Under the pieces are notes generated by a model, which saw only the letters and a list, made by a program, of their open reading frames with translations, did no database searches and had not been told where the DNA came from. This document shows positions 26,377 through 34,870 of a stretch of DNA of 64,000 bases, piece by piece. This DNA comes from Thermoguttaceae bacterium (GTDB lineage Bacteria; Planctomycetota; Planctomycetia; Pirellulales; Thermoguttaceae). The stretch covers positions 1 through 64,000 of the forward strand of contig JAGBAA010000098.1 of assembly GCA_017939795.1 (NCBI GenBank), read 5' to 3'. The position numbers and the translations under genes are program-made. Within the stretch, counting starts at the first letter, position 1, and every line of letters begins with the position of its first letter.

Positions 26377-27240
26377 ATGAATCGACGCGAAGTCATGAAA
26401 TCCCTTGCCGTTCTGTCCGCTGCCGGAATGCTTCCGGGGATCCATTCCGCATTTGCAGAAGCCGCGAAGTATGGTTTGAAGCAGTCCGCGTGTCTCTGGT
26501 GTTATGGCGGGTACATGAAAAAGAACAATATTTCGCTGGATCAGTTCTGCGAAGCGGTCGCGAAGATCGGCGTGCGTTCTCTCGAACTCACCGGGGCCAG
26601 TCAGTGGGAAGTGATGAAAAAGTACGGTCTTTGCTGTGCCATGCTTTCTGCTCCAATGGGGATCGCCCGCGGCTTCAACCACACAAAATATCATGAAGAG
26701 CTTATCGTGAAGACGAAGGCGTGCATCGACGAGGCAGTCAGCTGGGGCTTCAAAAACGTCATCTGCATGTCGGGCAACTGCGAAGGCATGGGGAAAGAGG
26801 AAGGTATGGCGAACTGTGTCAAGGGGCTGAAAGAAGTCGTGCCGTATGCCGAGAAAAAAGGCATCGTGCTCTGCATGGAGCTGCTCAACAGCCACGGACA
26901 CAAAGACTATATGGCGGACTCGACGGCATGGTGTGTAGAACTGACGCACAAACTGGATTCGCCGAGCTTCAAGATCCTCTACGATATTTTCCACGCCCGT
27001 GAAATGGGTGAGGATCCGATCAAAGACATTCGCGAGCACCACGACTGCTGGGGCCACTACCATACGGGCGGATGGCCGGGCCGTGCGGAGATCGACCTTG
27101 CGTCTCAGCAGCTGGATTACGCGAAGATCATGCGCGAGATCGCCGAGACTGGATACCAGGGCTGGATCGGTCAGGAATTCGTTCCGCGCCGCGATGGTCT
27201 CAAGAGTCTGGCGGAAGCGTTCGGCATCTGTGATGTCTGA
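26377..27240 (+). CDS. Tat-exported sugar isomerase/epimerase-like TIM-barrel protein
   Basis: Encodes 287 residues. AGGAG eight bases before 26377 sets the start. A twin-arginine signal is clear (MNRREVMKSLAVLSAAGMLPG). The mature part fits the AP-endonuclease-2-like TIM barrel of the hydroxypyruvate isomerase and sugar phosphate isomerase/epimerase family. Metal-binding positions are suggested by CMELLNSHGH (Glu in the middle strand), LYDIFHAREMG (Asp/His), GHYHTGG (His) and a C-terminal GQEFVP (Glu). In planctomycetes such proteins accompany Gfo/Idh/MocA oxidoreductases in sugar conversion. The substrate cannot be read from the sequence. It is followed by a strong terminator. Confidence 0.8.
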   Translation: MNRREVMKSLAVLSAAGMLPGIHSAFAEAAKYGLKQSACLWCYGGYMKKNNISLDQFCEAVAKIGVRSLELTGASQWEVMKKYGLCCAMLSAPMGIARGFNHTKYHEELIVKTKACIDEAVSWGFKNVICMSGNCEGMGKEEGMANCVKGLKEVVPYAEKKGIVLCMELLNSHGHKDYMADSTAWCVELTHKLDSPSFKILYDIFHAREMGEDPIKDIREHHDCWGHYHTGGWPGRAEIDLASQQLDYAKIMREIAETGYQGWIGQEFVPRRDGLKSLAEAFGICDV

Positions 27241-27338
27241 GCTGTATTCCTGGAGCCGTCATGTTGGTGCGGATCCGGACGTTTGCCGAGCGGCAGAACA
27301 TCGGAACGCTGACTGAATGAGGTCTGAATGTCAAGGAA

Positions 27339-27379
27339 AGCGAAAGTCTGGAGAAAATGTGCCAGACTTTCGTTTTCTT
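27339..27379 (+). terminator. Intrinsic terminator after the isomerase gene
   Basis: A perfect 11-bp stem CGAAAGTCTGG (27341-27351) / CCAGACTTTCG (27362-27372) is followed by TTTTCTT. Confidence 0.9.
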
Positions 27380-27451
27380 ATCCCATCCGTCCGAATTTCT
27401 TGTTTCGTCATGAAATTCCCAATGTATCCTCTTTCCCACAGGAGTTTTTCC

Positions 27452-28414
27452 ATGTCGATCTCCATCATTTCCGCGACGCCGGCCCATCAGCGCGAAGCGG
27501 CTCACCTGATTTATGATTCCACCAATGCCTGGTACGAAAAAAATCGCGGATTTTCTGCGTTTACCGGCGAAAAAGATTCAGCGCTCCTTTTCTGCCGGAC
27601 CTACGCGGCCCTCGACGGACAGGAAAACCACTTGATCGCGTGGGATTCTGACGCACAGCGGATCGCGGGATCCTGTTTCGTGCATCCGCGTCCCACGCAC
27701 ATTTCGCTTGGGATCATGAATGTTCACCCGGACTATTTCGGACAGAGTATTGCGCCGCGGATCCTGGAGCGCATCATTGAGATCGCACGTTCCCGGGATC
27801 TGCCGCTCCATCTTGTTTCCAGCGCGATGAACCTGGATTCCTTTTCCCTCTACAGCCGGATGGGATTCGTACCGCACACGGTCTTCCAGGACATGATGCT
27901 TCCGAATTTCGATTCGCAGAAGATCTTAAAGACGCTCTCCAAAGACGTTTCCCGGCTCCTTCCGAATGTCCGTCCTGCCCAGATCGCCGACGTTCCGGCC
28001 ATTGCTGCGCTGGATCTGGAACTGACCGGACGAGATTATACACAGGACTTCACCTACTTCATCCAGAATCCGGACGGCGCGTGGCGCACATGGGTCCTTG
28101 AAACAGAAACGGGCCTCACTGGAGTTCTCTCCTCCGTTTGCGACCCGGGAAGCTGTATGCTGGGACCGGGATTCATGCGGGATGAGGATTCCATGCTTGC
28201 TCTGATCTTCACGGCCTACAGTGCTTTCGTGGAACCGAATGACGCCTTCCCGCCGGCAAGACCGATCTTTCTGGTTCCGTGTGCTGCGCAAAAAGCAGTC
28301 CAGACACTCTATTCATGGGGCGCGCGGAATACGGAGATCCACGTTGGGCAGACGCTTGGCGGAGGCACTCCGGCAAAGGGACTCGTCATGCCGACGTTTA
28401 TGCCGGAATCCTGA
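27452..28414 (+). CDS. GNAT-family N-acetyltransferase
   Basis: Encodes 320 residues. AGGAG eight bases upstream of 27452 picks the start; longer upstream readings cross a terminator. The first half has the GNAT pattern: a beta-strand block (AGSCFVHPRPTHISLGIMNVHPDYFG), an acetyl-CoA contact region GQSIAPRIL, and the late signature NLDSFSLYSRMGFVP. The second half begins again with RPAQIADVPAIAALDLELTG, which looks like a second, weaker GNAT-like domain. Tandem GNAT proteins often have one inactive half. The acceptor substrate is unknown. Confidence 0.75.
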   Translation: MSISIISATPAHQREAAHLIYDSTNAWYEKNRGFSAFTGEKDSALLFCRTYAALDGQENHLIAWDSDAQRIAGSCFVHPRPTHISLGIMNVHPDYFGQSIAPRILERIIEIARSRDLPLHLVSSAMNLDSFSLYSRMGFVPHTVFQDMMLPNFDSQKILKTLSKDVSRLLPNVRPAQIADVPAIAALDLELTGRDYTQDFTYFIQNPDGAWRTWVLETETGLTGVLSSVCDPGSCMLGPGFMRDEDSMLALIFTAYSAFVEPNDAFPPARPIFLVPCAAQKAVQTLYSWGARNTEIHVGQTLGGGTPAKGLVMPTFMPES

Positions 28415-28499
28415 GGTGCCGGTAACCAACGGGAGCGGGTTCGTGCCAATGTGCGGAAACGAGATTCACGATCGGCCGTACTGAACGCGGCGGAAATTC

Positions 28500-30470
28500 T
28501 CATTCTGCCGTACGCATCAAAGTCTTGAATCGTTCCGCAAATTCCGGATCGAACCCCATTCCAAGAAGGGCGCAGGCATCACCGGTGAGTTCATGTTTTC
28601 CATCTTTTGAGGTCAGTCCAAGCAGGCAGACGCAGACGCAGGTCCCATTTTTGAATCGTCCGGCAGCGATCACGGTATGTCCCCGCCAGGTAAACTCTTC
28701 CTTAAAGAGCAGATTTTCGCTGTCTTTGACCATTTCCTGCCAGATGGAATACATCCGAAGAAAACTTTTCCCATAGGACGAAAAGAGGAGCATCTCTTCT
28801 TCCGTGTTTCTGAAAATGAAGTTTCGTCCGCCGGTTCCGGGGTATTTGGGGTCCGGGATCTGTTCCACCTTTTCGAAAGTAAATCCGTCTGGAAACGTGA
28901 AGATCGAGTGTCCGGAAACTTTATTCTGCCAGGATCTGGCATAGCTTTCCGCATAGGAATTGGGCGCACCGCGGAGGATGAGATAATCGGCATGGTCGAA
29001 CGCATTCGGCGCAATGACGCGGATGCCTTTGGGGATCGAGACGGAGGTCAGATAGCGGCACGAGGCAAACGCTTCTTCCGCGATCTCCGTTACGCCGTCA
29101 GGAATGGCAAATTCAGTGCGCCGGCTTTCTCGCGGGTAGTGGATCAGTTTCGTTTTTTTCCGGTCAAACAGGATGCCGTCTTCTACCAAAAAGTTGGGAT
29201 GCCTGCCGAAAACCTCTTCAAGGCGCACCTGCGTTCCGTCAAAAAGTCCGCTTCCGACGTTCGTGACGGAATCCGGAACGGTCACGGACGTTAGCTGAGA
29301 GCAATCTGCGAACGCACGCCGGGCGATCGCCGTAACCGGCAGGCCATTGATCGTTTCCGGAATCTTCACTTCCTCCGCCTCGCCGGTATACCGCGTGATC
29401 TCGACAGTTCCTTCATGGACGACAAACTGGAGACCGCTTTTCTGGGCTGCCGCGGTAAAGACGCCGTTCTGTTCCGAGAACGGGATCTTTTCTTTGGCGG
29501 CATATCTCGCGGCAGCGGATCCCTTGGAGCCGCAGAGCGTCAGCATCCCGCAGGCAGCAAACGCCCGCGCAGAAATTTTTTTCACATTGGGAGAAATTGT
29601 GGCGTTTTTCAAAACCCGACAGTAGAAAAACGCGGATTCTCCAATCGAAACGACGGTTTCCGGGATCTGAAGGGTCTCCAGCTGGGTGCAGAATGCAAAA
29701 GCCCAGTCTCCGATGTATCGAACGCCATCAGGAATCACTACACGAGTCAGTTTACTGCACTTGAAGAACGCATGCGTCCCAATTTTCGTGACCGGCTGAC
29801 CGTCGATCTGAGCCGGGATCACGACTTCGGCGGCCGTCTCGTCCGTGAAGCGCAGGATTTCGACATGATCCAGGAACAGCATATACTCAAAATTGGCGTT
29901 CGCGAGCTTCTGCTGATCCGGTTTTTTCTTTCGGGAAGCCTCCAGACGGGCGATGGCGCTGCTGCGGACCTCCTTGACGAATTCCTGGTCATCCTCTGAA
30001 AGTTCGGTAAGAAGCAGACGCATGGTTTCTCCGTCGATGATCAGAGGGATAGTGTTTCGTGTCGGATCGTCATTTTCCACGTCCCACGACGCTCGGATAT
30101 TCGTCCCGGAATTCAGGACCCACGTTTTCAGCGATTCCGGACGGTATGGGTTTCCAGGAATGATGCGTTCTGCCTCATACAGAACCGCTTCAAATTCCGG
30201 AATATTGCGCAGGACGGTTTCCCGTTCAATGATCCCGATATTGGCGACGTAGAGCAGATCGTCATCGCAGAAATTCACCATTTTCCAGCGTCGCGGATTT
30301 CCCTCGACCAGAAGGCGGATAAACTGTTCATCCGAACTCAACCCGTTGTACTGCCCTTTGATCGTATTTCCATCTCGGTCTGTCCACGTTCGTACCGGAA
30401 ATTCTTCACCTGCCGCAGACGACACGATAAAAAGGCAAAAGATCGGCAGGAACACAATCAAACTCTTCAT
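28500..30470 (-). CDS. Exported BspA-type leucine-rich repeat protein with SHD1-like domain
   Basis: Encodes 656 residues. The start at 30470 gives a clean signal peptide (SLIVFLPIFCLFIVSSAAG). Residues ~23-75 (RTWTDRDGNTIKG to NFCDDDLLYV) and again a SEDDQEFV block resemble the SLA1-homology (SHD1) domain frequent in planctomycetes. Two blocks of LRR_5 repeats follow, recognised by units such as LTRVVIPDGVRYIGDWAFAFC and LTSVTVPDSVTNVGSGLF, each strand-loop-F-x-x-C. The C-terminal ~120 residues are a different, unrecognised domain. BspA-type LRR proteins are surface or secreted binding proteins. It is convergent with the GNAT gene. Confidence 0.8.
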   Translation of the reverse strand: MKSLIVFLPIFCLFIVSSAAGEEFPVRTWTDRDGNTIKGQYNGLSSDEQFIRLLVEGNPRRWKMVNFCDDDLLYVANIGIIERETVLRNIPEFEAVLYEAERIIPGNPYRPESLKTWVLNSGTNIRASWDVENDDPTRNTIPLIIDGETMRLLLTELSEDDQEFVKEVRSSAIARLEASRKKKPDQQKLANANFEYMLFLDHVEILRFTDETAAEVVIPAQIDGQPVTKIGTHAFFKCSKLTRVVIPDGVRYIGDWAFAFCTQLETLQIPETVVSIGESAFFYCRVLKNATISPNVKKISARAFAACGMLTLCGSKGSAAARYAAKEKIPFSEQNGVFTAAAQKSGLQFVVHEGTVEITRYTGEAEEVKIPETINGLPVTAIARRAFADCSQLTSVTVPDSVTNVGSGLFDGTQVRLEEVFGRHPNFLVEDGILFDRKKTKLIHYPRESRRTEFAIPDGVTEIAEEAFASCRYLTSVSIPKGIRVIAPNAFDHADYLILRGAPNSYAESYARSWQNKVSGHSIFTFPDGFTFEKVEQIPDPKYPGTGGRNFIFRNTEEEMLLFSSYGKSFLRMYSIWQEMVKDSENLLFKEEFTWRGHTVIAAGRFKNGTCVCVCLLGLTSKDGKHELTGDACALLGMGFDPEFAERFKTLMRTAE

Positions 30471-30924
30471 GAGCTTCCCCGCTGGATGGATCGCAAATCC
30501 AAAAAATAAAGTGAAATTTTCCATTTTCAGCATTCCCGGCACTTCCCCAAAGTTCCAGTCAAAATGTTCAGGCAGACTCCCCAAACCGGTGTACTGTATT
30601 TTTTATTTTGTCGGCAAACCAAATGGTTTCTCAACAGAAAAAATCTCATTTCCCATACACGTTTCCATTCTAGCATCTTACGGATAAATTGCGATGGGGA
30701 CTCCCAAAATTCTTTCCTTTTTTCTTGATTTTTTTCGAAATCTATTTAAAATGGTTCTAAATCTGAGAACTCCCCCTTTACAGAAACAAAATTTTATGAT
30801 TTAATTGGAGAATTGAAATTTAGATGCGGATAGGACGATCCGTGTTTTCAGGATCCGGCATGGTCTGCATGAAGCCAGGTTCTGCAAGATTTGAAAATGA
30901 GGATTGAAAATCAAAGGAAATGCC
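30471..30924. other. Divergent intergenic region before the DUF1559 pilin gene
   Basis: The 450 bp are A/T-rich in the middle (30700-30800). They contain a C-tract promoter for the plus-strand gene (30772-30805). No further gene or hairpin with a T-run was found. Confidence 0.5.
30772..30805 (+). promoter_or_regulatory. C-tract promoter of the DUF1559 pilin gene, C5-TTTACA-17-TTTAAT
   Basis: Five C (30772-30776) abut TTTACA (30777-30782). TTTAAT lies at 30800-30805 after 17 bp. Confidence 0.6.
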
Positions 30925-31926
30925 ATGAACACGCGGATGTCGTCGCTTTCGAGACATGAGGGATTCACGCTCGTAGAACTTCTGGTCGTCATCGCGATCA
31001 TTGGAATGCTGATGGGGCTTCTTCTGCCGGCTGTTCAGCAGGCGCGTGAGGCGGCGCGGAGCACGCAGTGTTCCAATAATTTGAAGCAGCTGGTTACGGG
31101 AGCTATGAATCACGTGAGTATCGTCGAAAGTTATCCCACCGGCGGCTGGCACTACTACATGGTGGGCGATGCGGATCGCGGTTTCGGGGAAAGTCAGCCC
31201 GGAAGCTGGTATTTCTGTATCCTTCCCTACATCGAACAGTCGGCACTTTACCAGCTTTCTGCGCTTGGCGAGAATCCGAATTCTGCTCCGTCCGGAACCA
31301 AAAAGGCGAACGGACTGACTCTCATCACGACGCCGATCCCGATGTTTCACTGCCCGTCACGACGCAAAGCGAAACTGTACACCTACGGCAGCGGCAATAC
31401 CGGAACGGCCGGCAAGATCTACAATGCGAACTCCTCTTCGTCTGTTGCCCGCGGCGATTATGCTGCCAGTTTCGGCGACAACAGCGGGTCGAGCGAGACA
31501 AATTCACTCACTCCGGCTTCCTATCCCGAGGCGGTGAATTTCAATCTTACTCCGCCGGCTTCGACGGGGGTCGTGTTCCGTTTCAGTGCGGTGAAGGACA
31601 GCGACATCACAGACGGTCAGACGAACACCATTTTCTGCGGCGAAAAATACCTCATGCCGGGACATTACGAGTCGGGTGCTTGCACGGCAGACAATGAAGG
31701 CGTTTTCTTCGGCTGCGACAACGACAATCAGCGCTCTTCCCATGACCAGCCGACGCAGGACCGCATCGGATTCAACTCGCTGACGATGTGGGGAAGCGCA
31801 CATTCCGGGACCGTCGGGATGGCCATGTGCGACGGTTCGGTACGCCGGATCTCTTATTCGACGAACCTCTCGGTCTGGCATAATCTCGGAAACCGTGAAG
31901 ACGGAAACGTGCAGGCAACTCCATAG
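30925..31926 (+). CDS. DUF1559 pilin-like protein with type IV prepilin leader
   Basis: Encodes 333 residues. AAAGGA lies seven bases before the ATG at 30925; a TTG at 30904 is an alternative. The N-terminus is a textbook class III prepilin: HEGFTLVELLVVIAIIGMLMG, with cleavage expected after Gly and methylation of Phe, then LLLPAVQQAREAARS, the DUF1559 hallmark. The C-terminus has the family's histidine/Gly motif around AHSGTVGMAMCDGSVRRIS. DUF1559 proteins occur in many copies per planctomycete genome and are thought to form type II/IV pilus-like surface structures. The assembly machinery is not in this window. Confidence 0.92.
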   Translation: MNTRMSSLSRHEGFTLVELLVVIAIIGMLMGLLLPAVQQAREAARSTQCSNNLKQLVTGAMNHVSIVESYPTGGWHYYMVGDADRGFGESQPGSWYFCILPYIEQSALYQLSALGENPNSAPSGTKKANGLTLITTPIPMFHCPSRRKAKLYTYGSGNTGTAGKIYNANSSSSVARGDYAASFGDNSGSSETNSLTPASYPEAVNFNLTPPASTGVVFRFSAVKDSDITDGQTNTIFCGEKYLMPGHYESGACTADNEGVFFGCDNDNQRSSHDQPTQDRIGFNSLTMWGSAHSGTVGMAMCDGSVRRISYSTNLSVWHNLGNREDGNVQATP

Positions 31927-31950
31927 TAGTTTCGTCGCAGTTCCGGGCGG

Positions 31951-32637
31951 TCACTGTTCGGCGAGATGCTTTTTCACGACAGGTGCGAGGGCGCGGCCCC
32001 AGATCTCGTAACCCTGTGCGTTGGGGTGGACGAGGTCCGGGTGCGTCTCACGGTGCATGAGGCCGTCGGAGTCAAGGAAAAGATCGTGGAAGTCCAGGAA
32101 AATGATGTGCCTGCCGTCGGCCATCGCCGGGAGGGCTTCGTTGACCTTCAAAATGCGCTGACGCCGGGCACTTTGAGGCGTCGGATCTTTCGGATCGCTC
32201 GGAAAGACTGCGTGGTGCAGGATCACCGCATTCGGCCAGCGGTCCCGGAGTTTGGCGAGGATCTTTCGATTCCCTTCGATCGCTGTTTCCGGCGTCATGG
32301 CGAGGTATCCGACATCATTCGTTCCGATCATCAGCACGATGAGCCTGGGCGAGACATTGCGGGCGGCTGGACAGTCGATCTGACGCAGACACTGCGCGGT
32401 CGAATGCCCCCCGACCCCAATGTTCAGTACGCGGTATTCGCCAAAATACCGATTCCAGACCTCCCGATCCTCCTTCCCATTGTCCCACCGATCTGTGATG
32501 GAATCGCCGACAAAAAGAATGTCGATCTCCTCCGCTGCACGCAGTACCGCACTCCCTCCGCTGAGTCCCAGGGCCATGAGAATGGCCGGCAAAAGAAAGC
32601 GGACTGGAATGAAGATCTTGAAAAAACGCGAACTCAT
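31951..32637 (-). CDS. Exported SGNH/GDSL hydrolase
   Basis: Encodes 228 residues. GAGG six bases before 32637 selects the start, and a signal peptide follows (IPVRFLLPAILMALGLSGG). All SGNH blocks are present: I with FVGDSITDRW (nucleophile Ser), II with NIGVGGHST (Gly), III with IGTNDVG (Asn), and V with HPDLVHPNAQGY (Asp and His). Such secreted enzymes usually remove acetyl or other acyl groups from carbohydrates or lipids. With the neighbouring glycan-related genes, a carbohydrate esterase is the likeliest role, but the substrate is not readable. Confidence 0.88.
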   Translation of the reverse strand: MSSRFFKIFIPVRFLLPAILMALGLSGGSAVLRAAEEIDILFVGDSITDRWDNGKEDREVWNRYFGEYRVLNIGVGGHSTAQCLRQIDCPAARNVSPRLIVLMIGTNDVGYLAMTPETAIEGNRKILAKLRDRWPNAVILHHAVFPSDPKDPTPQSARRQRILKVNEALPAMADGRHIIFLDFHDLFLDSDGLMHRETHPDLVHPNAQGYEIWGRALAPVVKKHLAEQ

Positions 32638-32699
32638 ATTTGACCTCATCACACGACATTCAAAAAACACGTAGACCGGTCCAATACCGGCATTCTTTC

Positions 32700-32728
32700 A
32701 TTTTACCCGAATTTCGAAAAAAATGCAA
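32700..32728 (-). promoter_or_regulatory. Promoter of the SGNH hydrolase gene, TTGCAT-17-TAAAAT
   Basis: On the minus strand TTGCAT (32728-32723) and TAAAAT (32705-32700) are separated by 17 bp. CCCC lies a few bases upstream, not abutting. Confidence 0.6.
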
Positions 32729-32950
32729 GTACCGGGGATCACTTTTTGAGATGCGGAATGATGCAGAACGCGGACATCTCGCGTAAATTTTAGAATGAGA
32801 CGGAGCTTGCGAAATAATTCCAGAGCAGTTCGTCTGACTGCGTTTTATTCATGAAATTCAAGGCAGAGTATGAGGAACGCTCCTGTATTCTGTCTGCATT
32901 TTTAGTGCTGAAAGATGTGCGCAGAGACAGGATGAGACTTTCAGTGGGAA

Positions 32951-33026
32951 TAAAAAACCACAGGCACCTGAAAAATGGAAGAGGAACCGAAACTCCTTTC
33001 CCATTTTCCAGGGTCCTGCTTTTTTT
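32951..33026 (-). terminator. Bidirectional hairpin terminator after the DUF1598 gene
   Basis: A long stem pairs CTGGAAAATGG with CCATTTTTCAG (one mismatch) plus further inner pairs. T-runs follow on both strands. Confidence 0.65.
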
Positions 33027-33083
33027 AATTCACCGCATCTGCGCCAGGTTTACGCAAGATCTTCCGATAGATCTCCGCAACAC

Positions 33084-34412
33084 TTAGTTTTCGAACCAGC
33101 TCTTTGCCGGAATGGTGAGTTTTGCGCGGGCTTTGCCGAGGTCTGCCTTTTTGGAATTCTGGACCATTTCCCACGGATTGATCGCGACGCCGCCGGTCAC
33201 GAACATGAACGCACCGCCTTTGCGTGCCACGACGGAAGCACTCGGAACCTGCGTCGGAATGTATTCGCGCGCATCATTGAGTTCCGGCGAAGCGAGCATC
33301 GGAGCGAACGTGGAAGCCATGGAATCCATCGTGCCATTTTCCGCGAGGACCGCTGCAGCCAGAGCGCAGTCCATGCAGTTTTTGAGCTGACCGAAAATCG
33401 GTTCCTTAACGGAGAGTTCCTCGTAGTTTTCCGTCATTTTGTCGGCCCATTTCTTGAAGACGGAGTTTTCTTTTCCGCCCTGACGCACGATCGCATTGCC
33501 GTCGTAGAGGTCTGTCTCGGTCATCGTGACGACTTTACCGCCGGAGAAGGACCAGGTCAGACGTTCCGCATCACAGGAAATGGAATCGTAGTTCGGAGCC
33601 AGCCACCAGCGCGGAAGGGCACCGTTTTCGGACGGGGATTTCATCATGCTGACGAAGGACGGCAGCGTGCGGACCGGGGATTTCGTGACGCCCATTGAGA
33701 TCTGCTTCATACGGAAGTCGGCAGCCGCCAGAACATACGCAAAGTGCGAGGCCGGATCTACACCCTGGAACGTGACGCTCTGGGCACCGAGAGCTTTTTC
33801 CATACCGGCGGCGATCGCTTTGGGAGACTGCTGCGCGTTGACGGTCGAAGCGTACTGACTCATGCGCTGAAGACCTTCTTTCGTCGGATCGATCGAGACG
33901 GAGAAGACTTTCCGAACATCGCCGGAAGCCGCATGCATCGCAGCCGCCAGGTCTTCCAGCTGAAGGACCGGTTTGCCGGATTCTTTACCGACCAGAACAC
34001 CTTTCGGGCCGACTTCCCAGCCTTCCGCACGGCCGACGAGGACGACATCCTGTTCTTCCGGGAAGATCAGCAGGTAGCGGATCTCCGTCAGACCGCCAAG
34101 GCACTTGACCGCATCCGGAATTTCCAGACCGCGTTCCGTGCAGTACGCAACTTCTTCATTGATCTTCTTCAGAGAAACACGGCGGTATTTCACCGGTTTG
34201 TCCAGTTCGCCCGCGATCGGGTCAAGATTTTCCTGAACTTCCGTGCGAAGCTGGGTGAGTTCTTCTGTCAGGACCTGGGAAAGCATACCTTCCGCATTGA
34301 TCAGAACGCCGCCGACGGCCGAGTCGCTCGTATCGTTGATCGTCGCGTAAAGCGAACCGCAAAACACAAAAACAGACAGAACCGTCAAAAATCTCAACGC
34401 ATGGCGAAGCAT
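33084..34412 (-). CDS. DUF1598 domain-containing exported protein
   Basis: Encodes 442 residues. AAGGAG six bases upstream confirms the ATG at 34412. A signal peptide is visible (FLTVLSVFVFCGSLYA). The central part carries the DUF1598 pattern known from planctomycetes: LLIFPEEQDVVLVGRAEGWEV and then GKPVLQLEDLAAAM, followed by an SIDPTKEGLQRM block. The function of the family is unknown. No catalytic motif is apparent. It is transcribed alone, with a terminator behind it. Confidence 0.82.
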   Translation of the reverse strand: MLRHALRFLTVLSVFVFCGSLYATINDTSDSAVGGVLINAEGMLSQVLTEELTQLRTEVQENLDPIAGELDKPVKYRRVSLKKINEEVAYCTERGLEIPDAVKCLGGLTEIRYLLIFPEEQDVVLVGRAEGWEVGPKGVLVGKESGKPVLQLEDLAAAMHAASGDVRKVFSVSIDPTKEGLQRMSQYASTVNAQQSPKAIAAGMEKALGAQSVTFQGVDPASHFAYVLAAADFRMKQISMGVTKSPVRTLPSFVSMMKSPSENGALPRWWLAPNYDSISCDAERLTWSFSGGKVVTMTETDLYDGNAIVRQGGKENSVFKKWADKMTENYEELSVKEPIFGQLKNCMDCALAAAVLAENGTMDSMASTFAPMLASPELNDAREYIPTQVPSASVVARKGGAFMFVTGGVAINPWEMVQNSKKADLGKARAKLTIPAKSWFEN

Positions 34413-34870
34413 AATTTACTCCTTGGATCTATTCTCTGCCGAAAACGGGATCGGAAATCATCTTTCAGGCCGAACAGTGGTCCCGATATTCACGCTGCCT
34501 GATGCAGCCGGAAACCACGGCGGGGGCCTGCCGTTTCGGAAAACTGAAGCTCCCGGAATGAAACCGAGAGTCTGTACTCGTACTTTTGACTATATTTTAC
34601 ACCAAATTCTCAAAATGGGAATCCTTTTCCCGGATTTAATGAGAAAAATTTCAGGAAAAATAAAAAATGAAAATCCCCAATCGTTAAAAAAGGCAGAGTT
34701 TCGCATTTTCCATGTCCGCTTCCGCTCGGTTCCAGAAAAGACGGCGGCCGGGGAGAACATTCCGTTTCGCCCCGGCTTTTGACTTTTCCTGAATTTTTTA
34801 AAATCCAATCTTAAGAATGCACATAGACTCCCGCAGAAAGCAGTCAGGGCTTCCGGGGGCCGCGTCTTCG
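34413..34870. other. Intergenic region: DUF1598 gene promoter and a G/C hairpin
   Basis: A likely minus-strand promoter has TTCCCA (34621-34616), 16 bp and TAAAAT (34599-34594). A hairpin GCCGGGG (34747-34753) / CCCCGGC (34770-34776), flanked by TTTT on the plus strand and by a short T-run on the minus strand, probably ends the lyase-like transcript. Confidence 0.5.

Larger units (their letters stand above)
32638..33083. other. Intergenic region: promoter for the SGNH gene and a terminator
   Basis: It holds the SGNH promoter (32700-32728) and the terminator of the DUF1598 gene. Open frames here lack a start context and family motifs. A 16-base word at 32794-32809 recurs at 38253-38268. Confidence 0.5.
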